Shown: positions 47,190 to 60,464, counted from the first letter of the stretch. The stretch is 64,000 bases of DNA from Coriaria nepalensis (GCA_027186245.1 CP114497.1:7323501-7387500); one strand, 5' to 3'. Notes: generated by a model from the sequence alone, not told the origin. Program-made: numbers and translations.

Positions 47190-48500
47190 TAAGTAAAAGA
47201 GTTACGTTTCTTAAGTACCCATTGATTGATACTTTGATTGCTAATTACATGTGTAAACGATGTTATTTACAGAATCAGCTAATAATATAAAAGGCAAATT
47301 ATCTTTTTACAAAGCAGTTTACTGATATGATCATTATAAAAGAGATCGTGACAAATGATTTCTCTAAGATATGTTATTTTAATAACTAAAAAAGCTTTAA
47401 GTCGTCTTTTATCATTTGAAGGAGAAGTCAAGACTTACAGAACCAGATAGTACCATTATCACCTCATATCAAGAAGTTATATTTACCTTTTTACGAGCAA
47501 ATTTACTGATATTGGTCCATTATTAATAATTTAAGCTTTTAAGATGTTTTATCGAAAAGTGAAAGGTGGAGGAGAATACATATAGCTTTTATTTTGAAAG
47601 AGAAAGTGATGTCGTTAATCGTTAATCATTACTTCAAAACACGAAACATTTGAATTTCGGATTCATCATCACTATCACTGATTATATATGATGATACATT
47701 ACAAAACTAAATCTTAAATCACAATTTATCGTTTTGATTATTTTCCAAACAAGGAGATAACAATAATTCCAAGAGAAAACAAAATTAAGTAGATAAACAA
47801 TCGATGATTCTTAGATAATCCAATCCAGCTCGTGTTGATTCTGGAAAAATATGCCAATGATACAATATCCAAACCCGGTTTAGCCTCAACGCCACTCCAA
47901 CAATTTATCCATGGACATTTCAAGAATTGAAAAAGATCGGGCTGGAAAACGATCGATCATCATTAGCGTCAAAATCACTAAGATTAGAGAAGTCATAATT
48001 GGAGAATTAGGAGAGTGCAAGCTAGTTTATATTTGATCAATTGATAATGACATCTAAATCCATTGAATTTTCCTTTTATCCGGACAGCAATACAGATGTT
48101 GACCCGCCACTAGATTCCGATTCTGATGCTACATTTCGAGCCCAATTAGTGGCATGAGAATCCAATAATTTCTCATCATCAATGCCATGACCCCTGATTA
48201 AGAGCTTTTTGGTCATCGTCATGAGCAAAGATGGAACCAGAAGATAGTACTGTCGGATTTCTACGCTCATCATGTGATGTTTATGATGTAATCCGATTCG
48301 AGAGCTATTTTCCGGCCTTTTGATCATTCTTTAGAGTAATGTTATATCCCATAATACCTGTTGCCCCAACAACATGTGGAGGCAGAGATACTTACTAAGA
48401 TATATACGCCATTAAAGAGTTCACACAAATATCAATCTCTTCATATACAAACTCTATTAATCAGAACGTAGGCATATATATAAACATATCTTTACTTATT
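47190..48500 (-). pseudogene. Tandem duplicate of the R2R3-MYB gene, 3' part, broken
   Basis: The block 47190-48500 aligns with 48780-50200. Near 47910-47860 the minus strand reads [10 protein letters not shown], the tail of the intact MYB. At 48200-48075 it reads GHGIDDEKLLDSHATNWA and [13 protein letters not shown]. Frameshifts and stops separate these. The part of exon 3 that should encode the end of the R3 repeat ([15 protein letters not shown]) is deleted, and sequence near 48350 passes directly into a copy of the exon 2 end (ACCTGTTGCC). No R2 exon copy is present. The copy lies directly downstream of its parent in the same orientation. Confidence 0.8.
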
Positions 48501-49241
48501 AAATATTTCTGGGTTCATTATAATTTATATAAAAATTTAAAATTAATTATTGTTTCTCTAATCAAAAGCATAAGCCTTATTCCAATTTTTTCTAAAAGTT
48601 GAAAACAGCATTCTAATTATGAAAATTATAAAATAATTATTCTAATTTTTAAATTTATCAGATAATAAATCATAATTAACCCTTTAAAAAAATATATATA
48701 CCATGAATTTAGTGTGTATTAATACTGTCTATGAAAAAGACTGTCCGAAAAGTTTGCTATAAGACATAACTTTTTGTTGGCTACTAAGTTCTGGTAAAAG
48801 CGATCCCATTTCTTAAGTTCCCATTGATTCGTACTCGATTGCTAATTATTACATGTCACATGCGATCCCATGTGACAAACGATGTTATTCCCACTGATCA
48901 TTATAATGAATCCACTCATGCTCACATTTGAAATTGCTAATTGATTTAAGATAGATTTCTATGAATCAGTAAAATCACTAAGATATTTTTCCTAAGAGAT
49001 AGTGATCATTTTTTCATATTAAGGATTTTATATACATTATATATTTATGAATGATTTAAGATTTTAAGATGTCTTTAAACTGCAGGTGGGATGAATGATG
49101 AGTAGTAGGTTTCTCTATTGGCTTATTACAAACTAAATTCTAATCACACTATATCGTTTGATTATTTTCCCAAACACAGAGATAACAACAATTCCGAGAG
49201 AGAAAAAAAAAAAAAATTAGTAGAGAAACAATCGATGATTA

Positions 49242-50435
49242 TTAGATAATCCAATCCTCAGTCGATTCCGGAAAAGAGGCCAATGATCCAATATCCCAAC
49301 CCGGTTTAGCCTCAACACCACTCCAATAATTCTGCACCGACTCGTCCTGTATCAAAAAAGATCGGCCGGAAAACGATTCATCATAAGTGTCAAAATCACT
49401 AAGCTTAGAGAAGTCATAATTGAGGAACTCGGAGAGTGAAATCTGGTTTGTATTTGAATCATTGATAATGACATCTAAATCCAATGAATTTTCCTCTAAT
49501 CCGGATGGCAATACGGATGTCGACCCGCCACTAGATTCCGATTCTGATGCAACATTTTGAGCCCAATTATTTTCATGACAATCCAATACTGTCTCATCAT
49601 CAATACCATGACCCTGACTTGGAGCTTTTCGGTCATCATCATTAGCAAAGATGGAACCAGAAAATAGTACTGTTGGATTTCTATGCTCATCATGTGATGT
49701 TAATGGTGTAGACCGCGTAGGCCGATTCGAGAGCTGTTTACCGGCCTTCTGGTCCTTCTTTGCTAAATTTGTATTCCAGTAATTCTTAATTTCATTGTCT
49801 GTTCGCCCTGGCAGCCTTCCTGCTATAAGAGACCATCTACAAAAAGTACAAATCGTTTTAAGTAATTTGATGATCATGTAAACGACTAAATTAAGTTCAT
49901 GCTGTTAAGAGCAATGTTATAGTACCTGTTGCCCAACAATTTATGGAGGCGAATGATGAGGTCTTCTTCATCACGAGAGATGTTGCCTCTTTTGATGTCT
50001 GGTCTCAGATAATTCAACCACCTTAGCCTGCAGCTTTTCCCACATCTCTTTAAACCTACTTACATGAATGCAGAAGTTATTACATAATCACGTTCTGTGT
50101 TATTACTTGTTACTTTTATTTAATTTCATGCAATTTGTAATTTATAAGCAAATAATTGAACCCCATGACGTAGGCATATATATAAACCCTATTAATCTCA
50201 ACCTGGGTTTTTTCTTTCTTTCTTTTTTTTTTTTTTTTTTTTTTGAGCTTCTTAAGAAAATATGTATAATAAGTTTCCTCATATATATATATAGATTACC
50301 TGTTTCTTTCTGAATATTACTCCACTTTCCTTCTCCATGGGACTTGATGTAATCGCTCAGCAGTTTATCTTCTTCTCCTGTCCATGCTCCTCTATTCAGC
50401 CCCTCTTTCGAGTAGCATGCAGGACTCCTTCCCAT
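49242..50435 (-). CDS. R2R3-MYB transcription factor, bHLH-interacting (TT2-like), 286 aa
   Basis: Exons 50435-50300, 50055-49926 and 49836-49242 have the canonical R2R3-MYB intron positions (second exon exactly 130 bp) and encode 286 residues. The start is [21 protein letters not shown]2 reads [21 protein letters not shown] and R3 reads [17 protein letters not shown] then [15 protein letters not shown]. The [20 protein letters not shown] pattern matches the motif that contacts R/B-type bHLH partners, as in regulators of proanthocyanidin, anthocyanin and epidermal fate. The sequence is closest, by eye, to TT2/MYB123-type proteins. The C-terminal region is acidic and Ser-rich, with a final EDWII. 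The exact subgroup needs a tree. Confidence 0.9.
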
Positions 50436-50447
50436 TTCCCAGTTCCC

Positions 50448-50503
<56 letters not shown>
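50436..50503. repeat. Compound (CT)n(TA)n microsatellite in the MYB 5' leader
   Basis: A CT tract of about 14 units (50452-50479) runs into about 12 TA units (50479-50503), only 17 bases before the MYB start codon on the minus strand. It would place GA and TA repeats in the mRNA leader or core promoter. Confidence 0.7.
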
Positions 50504-50509
<6 letters not shown>

Positions 50510-51480
50510 CAGTATAAGAGTTTGTGCCTGTGGGCTGGGTACCTAGTTGAAGATCAATACTAATTCCACAATATCGGTTTCTCACTGTAGATATAAAATA
50601 CTAGTGGTTACTCCAGATCAATAGTACCGATCGATCGCTCTCTTCTCACGAATTCATCTCATCTAAATGAAGTCTATTTATATAAACTATATGACCTACT
50701 TTTTCAAGAATCAACATGGCATTTAAAAAGTAATTAAGAAATAAATAAAAAATTAAATAAAAGAATAATGTCAAGATATAATATAAAATATATATATTCA
50801 AGAGGATCCATATCTTCTCCAGCTGCATGTATGTGTACGTAAATATTTATATAATTAAGTGGAGTCCACTTGTACCTTATTGTCATCTACCGTTCCAAGT
50901 TTTTATAACACGAATTCCTTCCCCCCCACAATTTAAACTAACCTTCTTGCTGTTATGATCTAGAAGTATTGAAAGTTCGTTGCTAAATATTTACAAATAC
51001 TAATAGCACTTGATCGCACACCAGCCGCCTAGGTACAATAATTGCTCCATACAAAGTACCTTTATGTTACTGATCATTACCTAAGGAAGTGTACTCAATT
51101 TATCCACTGTTCATGATGCGAACGCTCCACTCAAATTGGGTTTTAATGGAAATGGAGCAATGACTATATATGATCATGATTAAAAGTAGGTTGATCATTA
51201 ATTCTGTAAGTAAAATTCTAGATAGACTAGTTGAATTGAGATCGTTAAAATCATGTCACGTGCTGGCCGCGTTGTTGATCACCACGTGTTCCATGTGTGT
51301 TGATCATTTGACCTATTTATTTATCTTGTGGGACCTAGAAGTTGACACGTGTACGACGAAAGTTGATTAATCATATATATAATAAATTTTGAGACTTATT
51401 ATAAATTTTGGAGATTTTAATTAATATATATATATATACAATTACTATACTAAGAGACTGGGAACTGAGACAACCACGTG

Positions 51481-51520
<40 letters not shown>

Positions 51521-52334
51521 AAAGATTCGGACAGCTACGGAATTGAGAGGTTGTCCCCCTTTTTCTTCCGTTAATTAATATTAATTATAGCTGGAAATTA
51601 TTATAATCACATAGATTAGATAACTCGTCCATTTCATGGTCAATAGATCTATTTTCTTATCGAAAATCCCTAACAAAAATGACTATCATAATGTGAGGAA
51701 ATCTGCGAAGACTAAGAAATTTGGATAGTTAAGGGTACTTGATTTGTTAGTTGCAACTTAAAAGCCTGAAAATAATTCAAGATGTAAACAATGTGTCGTT
51801 TCAAACCTTGTAATAACATAAAAATTAAAATATTATTTGCATATATAAGGAATTTTTTATGAACCGAGTTTTTGGAAACTTATGTTATGATTTTGTTTGA
51901 ATCGAAATTATATATATATTTTTTTTAAATAGAAGATGTCACGAAATCGAATCACAAAATAATATCTTAGTATAGATGTCAAGTTAGATGTCAAAATTAC
52001 AAGTTGAAAGTCGGTTGAGAATTAAGACAATCAAGCTAGAAGAACAATTTCAATTTTATTTTTCTTTCCCCCCTTTCAAATTTCAAACCAGTCCAAAATG
52101 TACTAAGCCCTACTATATATTATATGCATGAACCCACTAATTAATACTTTCATGGGTAATTTATTTAAGTACTAAATTCGTTATCTTTCATTTGAGAGAA
52201 GACTTTGCATTCCTCTTTGATCACTGTTAGCGAGAAGTTTAGCTGTCTATCACATTAGAGGACATTAAAGGAATAAGTTATGGGTGCGTAGGTAACTGTT
52301 GATGAGTAAGTTTTGGAGTAAAACTAAAGAAGTC

Positions 52335-52383
<49 letters not shown>

Positions 52384-52600
52384 TAAATATAATTATATAA
52401 TTATATAATTAGAATCCCATATTTCTCTTCTTCCACCTCCATTTCTCATTGCCATCTTGACTTGGTTCTTGCTTGATCGAGAGAGATACTCATCTAGTTG
52501 GTCTTCATTTTTATGGACAAATTATGATATGGATTCTTCTTACAGCTCAAAATCAAGGTTAGATTACACTTCCTCCTTTTTCCAGTTTTTTTCTTTTTGT
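50504..52600. other. Region upstream of the MYB gene
   Basis: Non-coding. ACGT-core elements cluster at 51250-51350 (TCACGTGC, CCACGTGT, ACACGTGT), with another CCACGTGC at about 51474. Microsatellites: (AT) at 51482-51517 and (ATT) at 52337-52382. The rest is AT-rich. Confidence 0.4.
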
Positions 52601-52607
52601 GAAAGAG

Positions 52608-55605
52608 GATGTATTATATAACGGAATCATCAAATCCCTTGATTAACTCCTTTAGCTAATTTTCTATTTTGTTGATATATTGTAACTAACTCAATAGAGT
52701 TTTCTAATTCTTAACTATCTCTCATCTTTTCTGCAATATATTATAATTCTTAATTATATACAACAGTAATATAATTTTCTGCAACATACATTTTCAAAGA
52801 GTCTTTTTGGTATTAGAGCAACTTCTTTAACGAGATCAGCTTTCTTTCATCTTTTCTTTTTCTTCTTACAACAACCACATCTCTTCTCAAGTAGCCCTGC
52901 CTCTCCCAACCATTATAGCTGCTACCATCGCTGCTCTTGGTGCCATACCAGCCGCGCCTATTATCCAAAGTGGTCCACTGGCTACCGTAAATGGCCTTCC
53001 ACTAGTAGCTATTAACACCCACCAACAGTTGCCGCTTCAATTGACACCAAGCAATTTTCCTCCATGGCGATCATAGGTTGAAGCCCTCTTTATTGGCTAC
53101 GACTTGCTCGACTATCTCACCAGAACCATCGTCGTTCCACTACGACTACTCCCTCATTGGACTTTGTTCACTAGTTCTAGTAAGATAATCTTATTTGATC
53201 TGCTCTATTTGGATCCATTTTAGCTGAGGTTATGCCTCTCATTGCCACTACACCCACTACAGCCGCTGCATAGACTTCCTTATTTCGTTTGTATGCCAAC
53301 CGCTCTCGATCTCGTGTTATGCAGATTAAGGACAACATCTCGCTTCTTACTCTTGGGAATTACTCAGTTTTGGCGTTTCTCCAGCTTGTAAAATCTAAGA
53401 CTGATGAACTAGCAATAATTGACCATCCTCTCTTCGACGATGATATCACTCTTAATGTGCTAAATGGGCTCATTGCATCCTACCATGACATAGCGGGTCC
53501 AATTCGTGCTCGTGGTACTCCATACCCGTTTAAGGAACTGCACAATTTACTTATTTCCCATGAAGCCTATGTCAAGCGCCTCGACGGCTGCCTCTCTTAT
53601 TGCCACGACCAACCCTACTACAGTTTGCTCTTTTCGGGATTCTTCATCTCGATCTACTTATGGCTATCATAGAGAATCTTCCTCCTCTCGCTCACACACC
53701 AACAACCTAGTCGTGGATGATAGTCTAGGGGTTCCTCTCAAAATCGCTCCTCTATCTCCTGCCAACGGTGCGGTTACCGTGGCCATACTGCTGCCATTTT
53801 TTGAAAACTTCAAGCAACTGCAAACTTCGCCTCCACCTCACTTACTACCACCCGTGATGAATCTACCTAGTTGATCAACTCCGGAGCATCCCACAATATT
53901 ACCTCTGATCTTGGTAATCTCTCAATTCATCTCAAATATGATGGTACCGACGAAGTTCACATAGCCGATGGTACAGGTCTACAAATCTCTCATATTGGTT
54001 CTTCACAACTATAGTTTCCTCCTTATACATTTCAACTATCTAATGTATTGTGTATTCCCATGGCTCATAAAAACTTACTCGATTTATGATTTTACAGCCT
54101 CGAATACTGTTTTCCTTGAATTTCATCCTCTTCATTTTGTTGTTAGGGATCGAAACATGGGGGTGGCTCTACTTCACGGACCATGTGAAAATGAGATTTA
54201 TCTTTTTCGTCCACCTCTTCCCTATCACAAACCGTCGGCATCTCTTGGTGAACGTGTGTCTCCCACTAGTTGGCATCAGTGTCTTGGTCACCCACCTTTA
54301 AAGATTAGTTCATCTATTATTAATAAATTGTGCTTACCCATTGCAAAAGAACACTCTACTTCTTTGGATTTTTGTATTATGTGTAATTCAAATAAAAGCA
54401 CTCGTTTGCCATTTTTATATACCTCTCTCATTAGTATTCACCCGCTTGAATTTATATATGCTGATGTGTGGGGTCCTAATCATCTTTCATCTCATGACAA
54501 ACACCATTTCTATCTTTTCATGGTTGATCACTTTACTAAATATTCTTGAATTTTTCCTTTACAAGCTAAATCACAAGTTACTGTCATTTTTCTACAATTC
54601 AAGCTTTTAGTTGAGAAGAAATTCAATCAGCAAATACATAACTTTTATAGTGACAATGAAGGAGAATTTCAAGCTCTTTCCTTTCTCAATCAACTGTGCA
54701 TTAGTGGGTATACCACGGTTCCCCTCACTCCCCAACAAAATGATATGGCTGAACACTGTCATCGTCATGTGGTCTCCTCTGGTCTCACTCTCTTGCATCA
54801 AGCTCATCTCCCTTTTTCATATTGGGCCTTCGCCTTTGACATGGCGACATATCTTATCAACCGCACTCCCACTCCTCTTCTTGGTGGCAAAAGTCCGTAT
54901 GAATGTCTTTTTAATCAACGGCCCAATTACCTTAAATTACGGGATTTTTGGGTGTTTTTGTTTCATGTGGTTGAAACCATACAAAAGTCACAAACTCGAG
55001 CTCACGTCTCGTCCTTGCATTTTTTGTCCGTTACTCATCTTCTTAGAGTGCCTATAAGTGTTTGGATACGATGTCTAATTGCATATTATTATCCCGGGAT
55101 GTCAAATTTTGTGAGGAAGTGTTTCCATTCCTTACTCCAGATCTACTCGCACGCCACTCTACATGCAATTCTATGCAAAATTCCTCCAGCCCATTCAATT
55201 TTCCATCTCAACGTGCTCGGTCTCTTTCATGCACTGGTGGGCCCATTCCTTCACCTCCCTCTATACTCAGCCCACACATCCCTACAGCCCATGCCAACAT
55301 CAGGCCATGTACCTCCCTTCCACACGCCGATGTGTCACCTCAGGTCGGACGCCTTTTACCTAGGCCAACACTTTGTGAGCCCCTCCTCCTGGGTTAGTGT
55401 CCACCCTCTCCTCTTCTCATGTTCCAACTAGACCTCTAATGGAATCACCAATCCCCTTGATTGACTCCTAATTTCCTATTTTGTTAATATATTGTAATTG
55501 ACTCAATAGGGTTTCATAATTCTTAGCTATCTCTTATTATTGTATCATATAAAACATACACAATCAATAGTAATATAATTTTCTGTAATATTATTTAAAC
55601 AAATA
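52608..55605 (+). mobile_element. Ty1/Copia retrotransposon with short LTRs, RT-RNase H deleted
   Basis: The 5' LTR (about 52608-52797) and 3' LTR (about 55438-55605) share CCCTTGATT, TTTCTATTTTGTT and CAGTAATATAATTTTCTG-type blocks, with divergence that implies an old insertion. The primer-binding site is TTGGTATTAGAGCAAC at about 52808-52823. Gag is at about 53290-53580 (LGNYSVLAFLQL, KFKELHNLLISHEAYVKRL-like). The protease active site reads INSGAS near 53880, with Asn replacing the catalytic Asp. The GAG-pre-integrase SWHQCLGHPPLKI is at 54260, and integrase follows at 54440-54960 (LEFIYADVWGP, FLMVDHFTKYS, YSDNEGEF, TPQQNDMAE). Sequence passes from the integrase tail and a Ser/Pro-rich linker straight into the 3' LTR. 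RT and RNase H are missing, and many frames are broken. Confidence 0.88.
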
Positions 55606-56464
55606 TTAATATATTTATTATAATTAACTCAAAATTTGGGGGTTCATCTGAATTTCCCCATAAATAAAAACAAACATGCAGTAGTATAAGGACTTTTAAG
55701 ATGCTTTAGGAGTACATATTCACAGCCATCAAGATTTCGTCATGTAATCTATGGGATGGTGTGGCACAGTTCAAATTGTTGGAGTTAAATACTCTTGAAG
55801 TATTTTATTAATTCTTGCGGTAGTATATAGAGTGATATTAGATACTAGAAGCCTTGTTATGATAGAAAAATTCTCGTACATGGATTTGATTTAAGTTGAG
55901 AAATTTTGATAAAGTTACTTATCATAAAAATAGAATAACTTCTTTACACCATTTCCACTTGTTATATTATAAGTAGAGATGTTAAAACAGGCCACTCGCC
56001 CCAGCCTAGCCCGAGCCCCTCCAGGCTTTTCACTATTTATGGTTGGGTCGGGCTGAGCCCCAAAAAAAATGGGTCGGGCTAGGTATTAGTTTGAGAAACT
56101 TTTAGCAATTCTTTATATGTATATAAATTAATCTTACATCTATACGAAAATGTCATACCTTATCCTATGTGAATCGATCGTCAAGATTCACACCACGATC
56201 TTCCAGGTCGATGAAAAGGTGACAATGTTTTTTTTCTCAGTACAATAGGACGTGTGTGAGCACATATAGATGACAATGTTTTTTTTTTCTTTTCTCTTAG
56301 AAAAATCTCCTTAGAAAAAACCTCTCTTGAATTATTAGAATGAGATGTATTTATAGAATTCCATTAGGATTTTCATTTAATATTAATTCTAATTTAAACT
56401 CCTTAAATTAATTGAATTGATGATTCAATCGTAATATTAAATAATAAGATAATCATTAGATGAT

Positions 56465-56710
56465 ATCTTTGATATGATCAAATATTTTCAAATCATATTT
56501 AAAATAGAGTTTTATCTATTTTAAATCCTATCATATCTTTAATAACATATTTGATTAGATCAAATCTTTTCAAATCTAATTAAAAATAGAATCATATCTA
56601 TTTTAAATTCTATCATTTTTTTAATGACATATTTGATTAGATCAATTTTTTTCAAATCTAATTAAAAATATAATCATATATATTTTAAATCATATAATTT
56701 TAAATTAGTT
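56465..56710. repeat. About 82-bp AT-rich tandem repeat, three copies
   Basis: Units share ATATTTGATTAGATCAAAT, TTTTCAAATCTAATTAAAAATA and CATATCTATTTTAAAT. The spacing is about 80-85 bases. The repeat lies inside the composite element. Confidence 0.55.
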
Positions 56711-58049
56711 TCTCAAACCAATTTAAATTTGACTTATCTAATCTTAATAAGTCTTCTTACAAATAAGTCTTTTTTCAATATTGTATAGGGTATTCTTACC
56801 CAATACAATGTTTTATAGAGGGTACTTGAAGACCATGGACTTATAATTTCAAGCTCCAATAAATTAGAATACTAACTAAACTCTTTAATCTAATAAATCT
56901 AACTTATTAATCACAATATTATTCCACTAAAAATATGATATTGCACTTTTGCAATTATAAAACATATTACTGAGTAATCACTAGTAGTCCATTGATATTA
57001 TCATTACATGCAATCTAATCCTCCAATAATTGATTCATAATTAGGGCTGGTCAAAATTACCATTTTACCTCTCTAATTATCTCTTTATTCTTAAGTACCA
57101 TTAATTCATTAGTGAACCTTCAATTTATAACTTAATTCTAAATTTGAGCTCAAAACTATTCAGTTTCAGAATTAACCCTCAAGAGAACTAATATACAATC
57201 TTCTATGAAGAAGATTTTGATTCCATATTTATAATCACGCTCTCAGCCACTTACCTCAATGAATCTCTAAAACAAAAGTCTTTAGCCTATTTGACAAACA
57301 TACCTAACGAGTGAATCAAAAAAATCCATTTGATATAAACATGAATTCATGACTAATCAGGATTCAGATTGATCTGTATATGATCATTTATTGATATGAA
57401 TATAATTTTTTATGGCAAATGGTATTTTAATAAAAAAATTAATTCATATAGGGCCTTGTTCTATATAATCCAATTATATAAAGCACATCCACTAGGATGT
57501 CTATCTACATCAGTGATCCAGATCTTGATCACTCACATTCATGATGCTAGTGAACCGTACTACCAACCATTAATTAAAGATTTTATACTTTAATATGTTG
57601 TGAATAATTTAATTCATTATTTATAACCTTAATCCTCTCGTACCAATACAAGATTATAGTCACATAAATGAATTTAAATTTTTTTGATATTTATACATAT
57701 TATTTAATAATAATACATTCACAACAATTATATAGAAAAATGTCACTTTTATTAATTTCATAAAATAATACTAATCACATGCTTTCAGGATACCATGTCA
57801 AACACTGAGCCTTAAACCTTTCTAATTTCTATCATAATTCATAAGGCATAAGCTAATGATTAAACGTTAGACTTATAGCCATAAACCCAATGATTAAACA
57901 TTAGACTTAGAACTAGATTGAACCTTTCATCATTGGACCTAAATATTAGACTTGTATATCATAACCAAGGTCCAAATGCGAGATGCCCATCGACCCATTA
58001 ATCTTTCAATCATTCTACCCCTCGACCATTCGACTTTTCGACCCCTCGA

Positions 58050-58450
58050 CCCTTTGACCATAAACCGACATATGAAACATCGGTCTTTGCATCTTAGGGC
58101 CTCGAAACTTTCGACTCTTCGACCACAATCCGACATGTGAGATGTCAGTATGTGCATCTCAATTCTCAAGGCCTTGAGACCTTTGATCCTTCGACCCTTC
58201 CATCCTTCGATACTCGACCACAGACCGATATGTGATGTAAGATATCAGTTTGTGCATCTTAATTCTCAGGGCCTCGAGGCCTTCGACCGTTCAATCCTCG
58301 ACTATAGACCGACATGTAATGTGAGATGTCGGTCTGTGCATCTCAGGGCTTTGAGGCCTTCAACCTTTCAACCATTCGATCCTCGACCACATACCGATAT
58401 GTGATTTGAGATGTCAGTCTCTGCACCTCAAAGCTTCGAGGCCTTCGACA
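58050..58450. repeat. Minisatellite with palindromic core, five copies
   Basis: Copies begin at about 58064, 58129, 58224, 58308 and 58393 (spacings 65, 95, 84, 85). Each has an ACCGACATGTGA..GAGATGTCGGT core, an inverted repeat able to form a short hairpin, then TGCATCT, then CTCGAGGCCTTCGAC and CCTCGACCA. Copies differ by substitutions and small indels. Confidence 0.75.
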
Positions 58451-59495
58451 AAATTATAATTCTTAAATGTAATTTTAATTGTAAGAAACCAAGAGGTCCA
58501 AAGAACAATCCAAACAAAATTATCAAATTGTATCATCAGAGTTTACAACCAAATAACTAAAAGCATCTCAAATAATCAAATGATCAAATGATTAAGTTAT
58601 CAAGTTATCAAGTTATCAAATAACTAAGAGCATCTCAAATAAATAAATAAATTTTTGACTAAATAAAGATCTCATGGTCTATCAGGGCCTAATAGGGCCT
58701 ATCCAGGCCCAGCCGGGTCAATCCGAGCTTAGTCGGGATGGGCTGGGCCGAGCCAGTAAGCTTGAAAATGTGTCCAAGTCCAGCCCCGGATCTAAGTTGA
58801 GCTTGGCTCGACCCATCTAAAAACAGACTGAACAGGGTTTTACAGGCTACGGGCTGAGCCGAAAAACTCGGCCCATTTTAACACCTCAAATAGTTTGGTC
58901 TAGACTCCCTCCCTAAATCAAATCCAGAGCCCGCTCTCCATTAGGCCACCTAGGCAAGCATCTAGGATCCCAAATACAGGAAGGACAAGTAGGCAAGCAT
59001 TTATATCGATACTTCTTTTTAATAATGTTATTTTTATTTTTAACATTAGAAAAAACATATGGCCCTAAAATTTCTCGCGAACTAAACATCATTTTAAGTG
59101 CATTCTTTCAAGCAATTTTTTAACCACGTTATTTGAAAACTATAACCATTCTAATAATTTTTTTTTTTTCTCATTTTTTCTGACCGACATGGGCTGGCCT
59201 GCGTGTATAGTTAGTTACTCTCATCTTTCTGCTGCATTATGAAAATTTAGGCACGTGTACTGATGGGACTCTAATATATAATAAAAAAAAAGGAAATTGT
59301 AATTTTCTATTCTTTAGGGTTCATTAGCTATATATAGACAGATTGTCATTCAGTGCATGTAAGAAAAACGAGAAAGTAAAAACATCACCATAAGCTGATT
59401 AATACAAGGAAAATAACATCTCTAATTAAGAAAACAAAATATCACTCTACATAACATAAAGTGGTATTGTCCAAAAACTACTAACAAACACCAAG

Positions 59496-60464
59496 TTAGA
59501 AAAACCAATATTTCTCATGATCCATATCAAACAAGTATTCACTCAACCAATCTAGATTCGATAGCCCTTCCCGGTGATCAATGGTACTTGAACAATCGAA
59601 AAACGCGTTATCTTCGCCAAAAAAGCTAAGTTTCGAGTCATTGTAAACGGTTGTCCTCGGATAATGATCATGGCTTCCCTTCATTATTCCAGCGTCACCG
59701 CCCATCACTTCACTAGAAGTAGTGTTCATAGAGGCAATAGTTTCTTCTGATTCTTGTTCTCTTTTCAAACCTCTATGCTGTTTATATTCTTTTTGTTTTA
59801 TCTTCCTGCTCAAGTGAGAATTCCAGTAATTCTTGATTTCATTGTCAGTCCGACCCGGCAATCTTCCAGCAATAAGCGACCATCTAATTTGATTGATTGA
59901 AAAAGATGATTCATTAGAAAACTTTACAACTAATTAGATAATATACATAAAGTTCTATACTATTTGTAAGATTAAAAAGGGTTTGTCCAGATTCATAATG
60001 GAATCCGAACCTATGAGATTAGTATGATTGGTTATTAGCTAATCAATCATACCTGTTTCCTAGGAGTTTATGAAGCCTAAGAATCAAGTCCTCCTCTTGG
60101 TCTGATATGTTGCCTCTCTTTATATTAGGTCTAAGATAATTCATCCATCTCAACCTGCAACTCTTGCCGCATCGATTCAGACCTATCATAACAACACAAT
60201 CCATTTTTAGCTTGATGAAGTAATAATGCTTTTTAGGTATTCTAATAAAATTTACAGGTCGATCGAGAAGATGATCATTTGATTCATATAGTTACCGGCT
60301 TTGGCGGCAATCGTCTTCCATCTCTTGGGTCCGTTGGATGCAATGACTTGAGCAAGTCTTTGATCTTCATCAGCCGTCCAAGCTGCTCCTCTATTAGCTT
60401 CTTTCTTCATGCATTGACTAGTAGTAGTACTACTACTACTACTACCGTTCCTTAGAGGCGCCAT
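59496..60464 (-). CDS. R2R3-MYB transcription factor, bHLH-interacting, 228 aa
   Basis: Exons 60464-60296, 60182-60053 and 59883-59496 join in frame. The first ATG in frame is 60464 ([14 protein letters not shown]). The next codons upstream run open only to a TTG, which is not a likely start. R2 reads [19 protein letters not shown] and R3 reads [18 protein letters not shown] then [15 protein letters not shown]. The bHLH-contact motif [20 protein letters not shown] is complete. The second exon is the usual 130 bp. The C-terminus is short and ends [18 protein letters not shown]. It shares intron positions with the MYB at 49242-50435 but only R3 is close, so any tandem origin is old. A role in flavonoid or epidermal regulation is inferred from the motif. 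Confidence 0.9.

Larger units (their letters stand above)
55974..58888. mobile_element. Composite hAT-like element carrying LTR-like and minisatellite DNA
   Basis: The left end TAGAGATGTTAAAACAGGCC and the right end, reversed, TTGAGGTGTTAAAATGGGCC form an inverted repeat. Both flanks have GGGC/GCCC-rich subterminal sequence (55995-56085 and 58690-58870), as in a widespread plant hAT group. I could not confirm an 8-bp target duplication. The interior has no transposase. Bases 56100-57700 look like LTR or other repeat DNA nested inside. A minisatellite follows at 58050-58450. Confidence 0.45.

Noticed and set aside
55974..58888. Calling an intact autonomous hAT transposon
   Set aside because: No transposase reading is present and the 8-bp flanks do not match.
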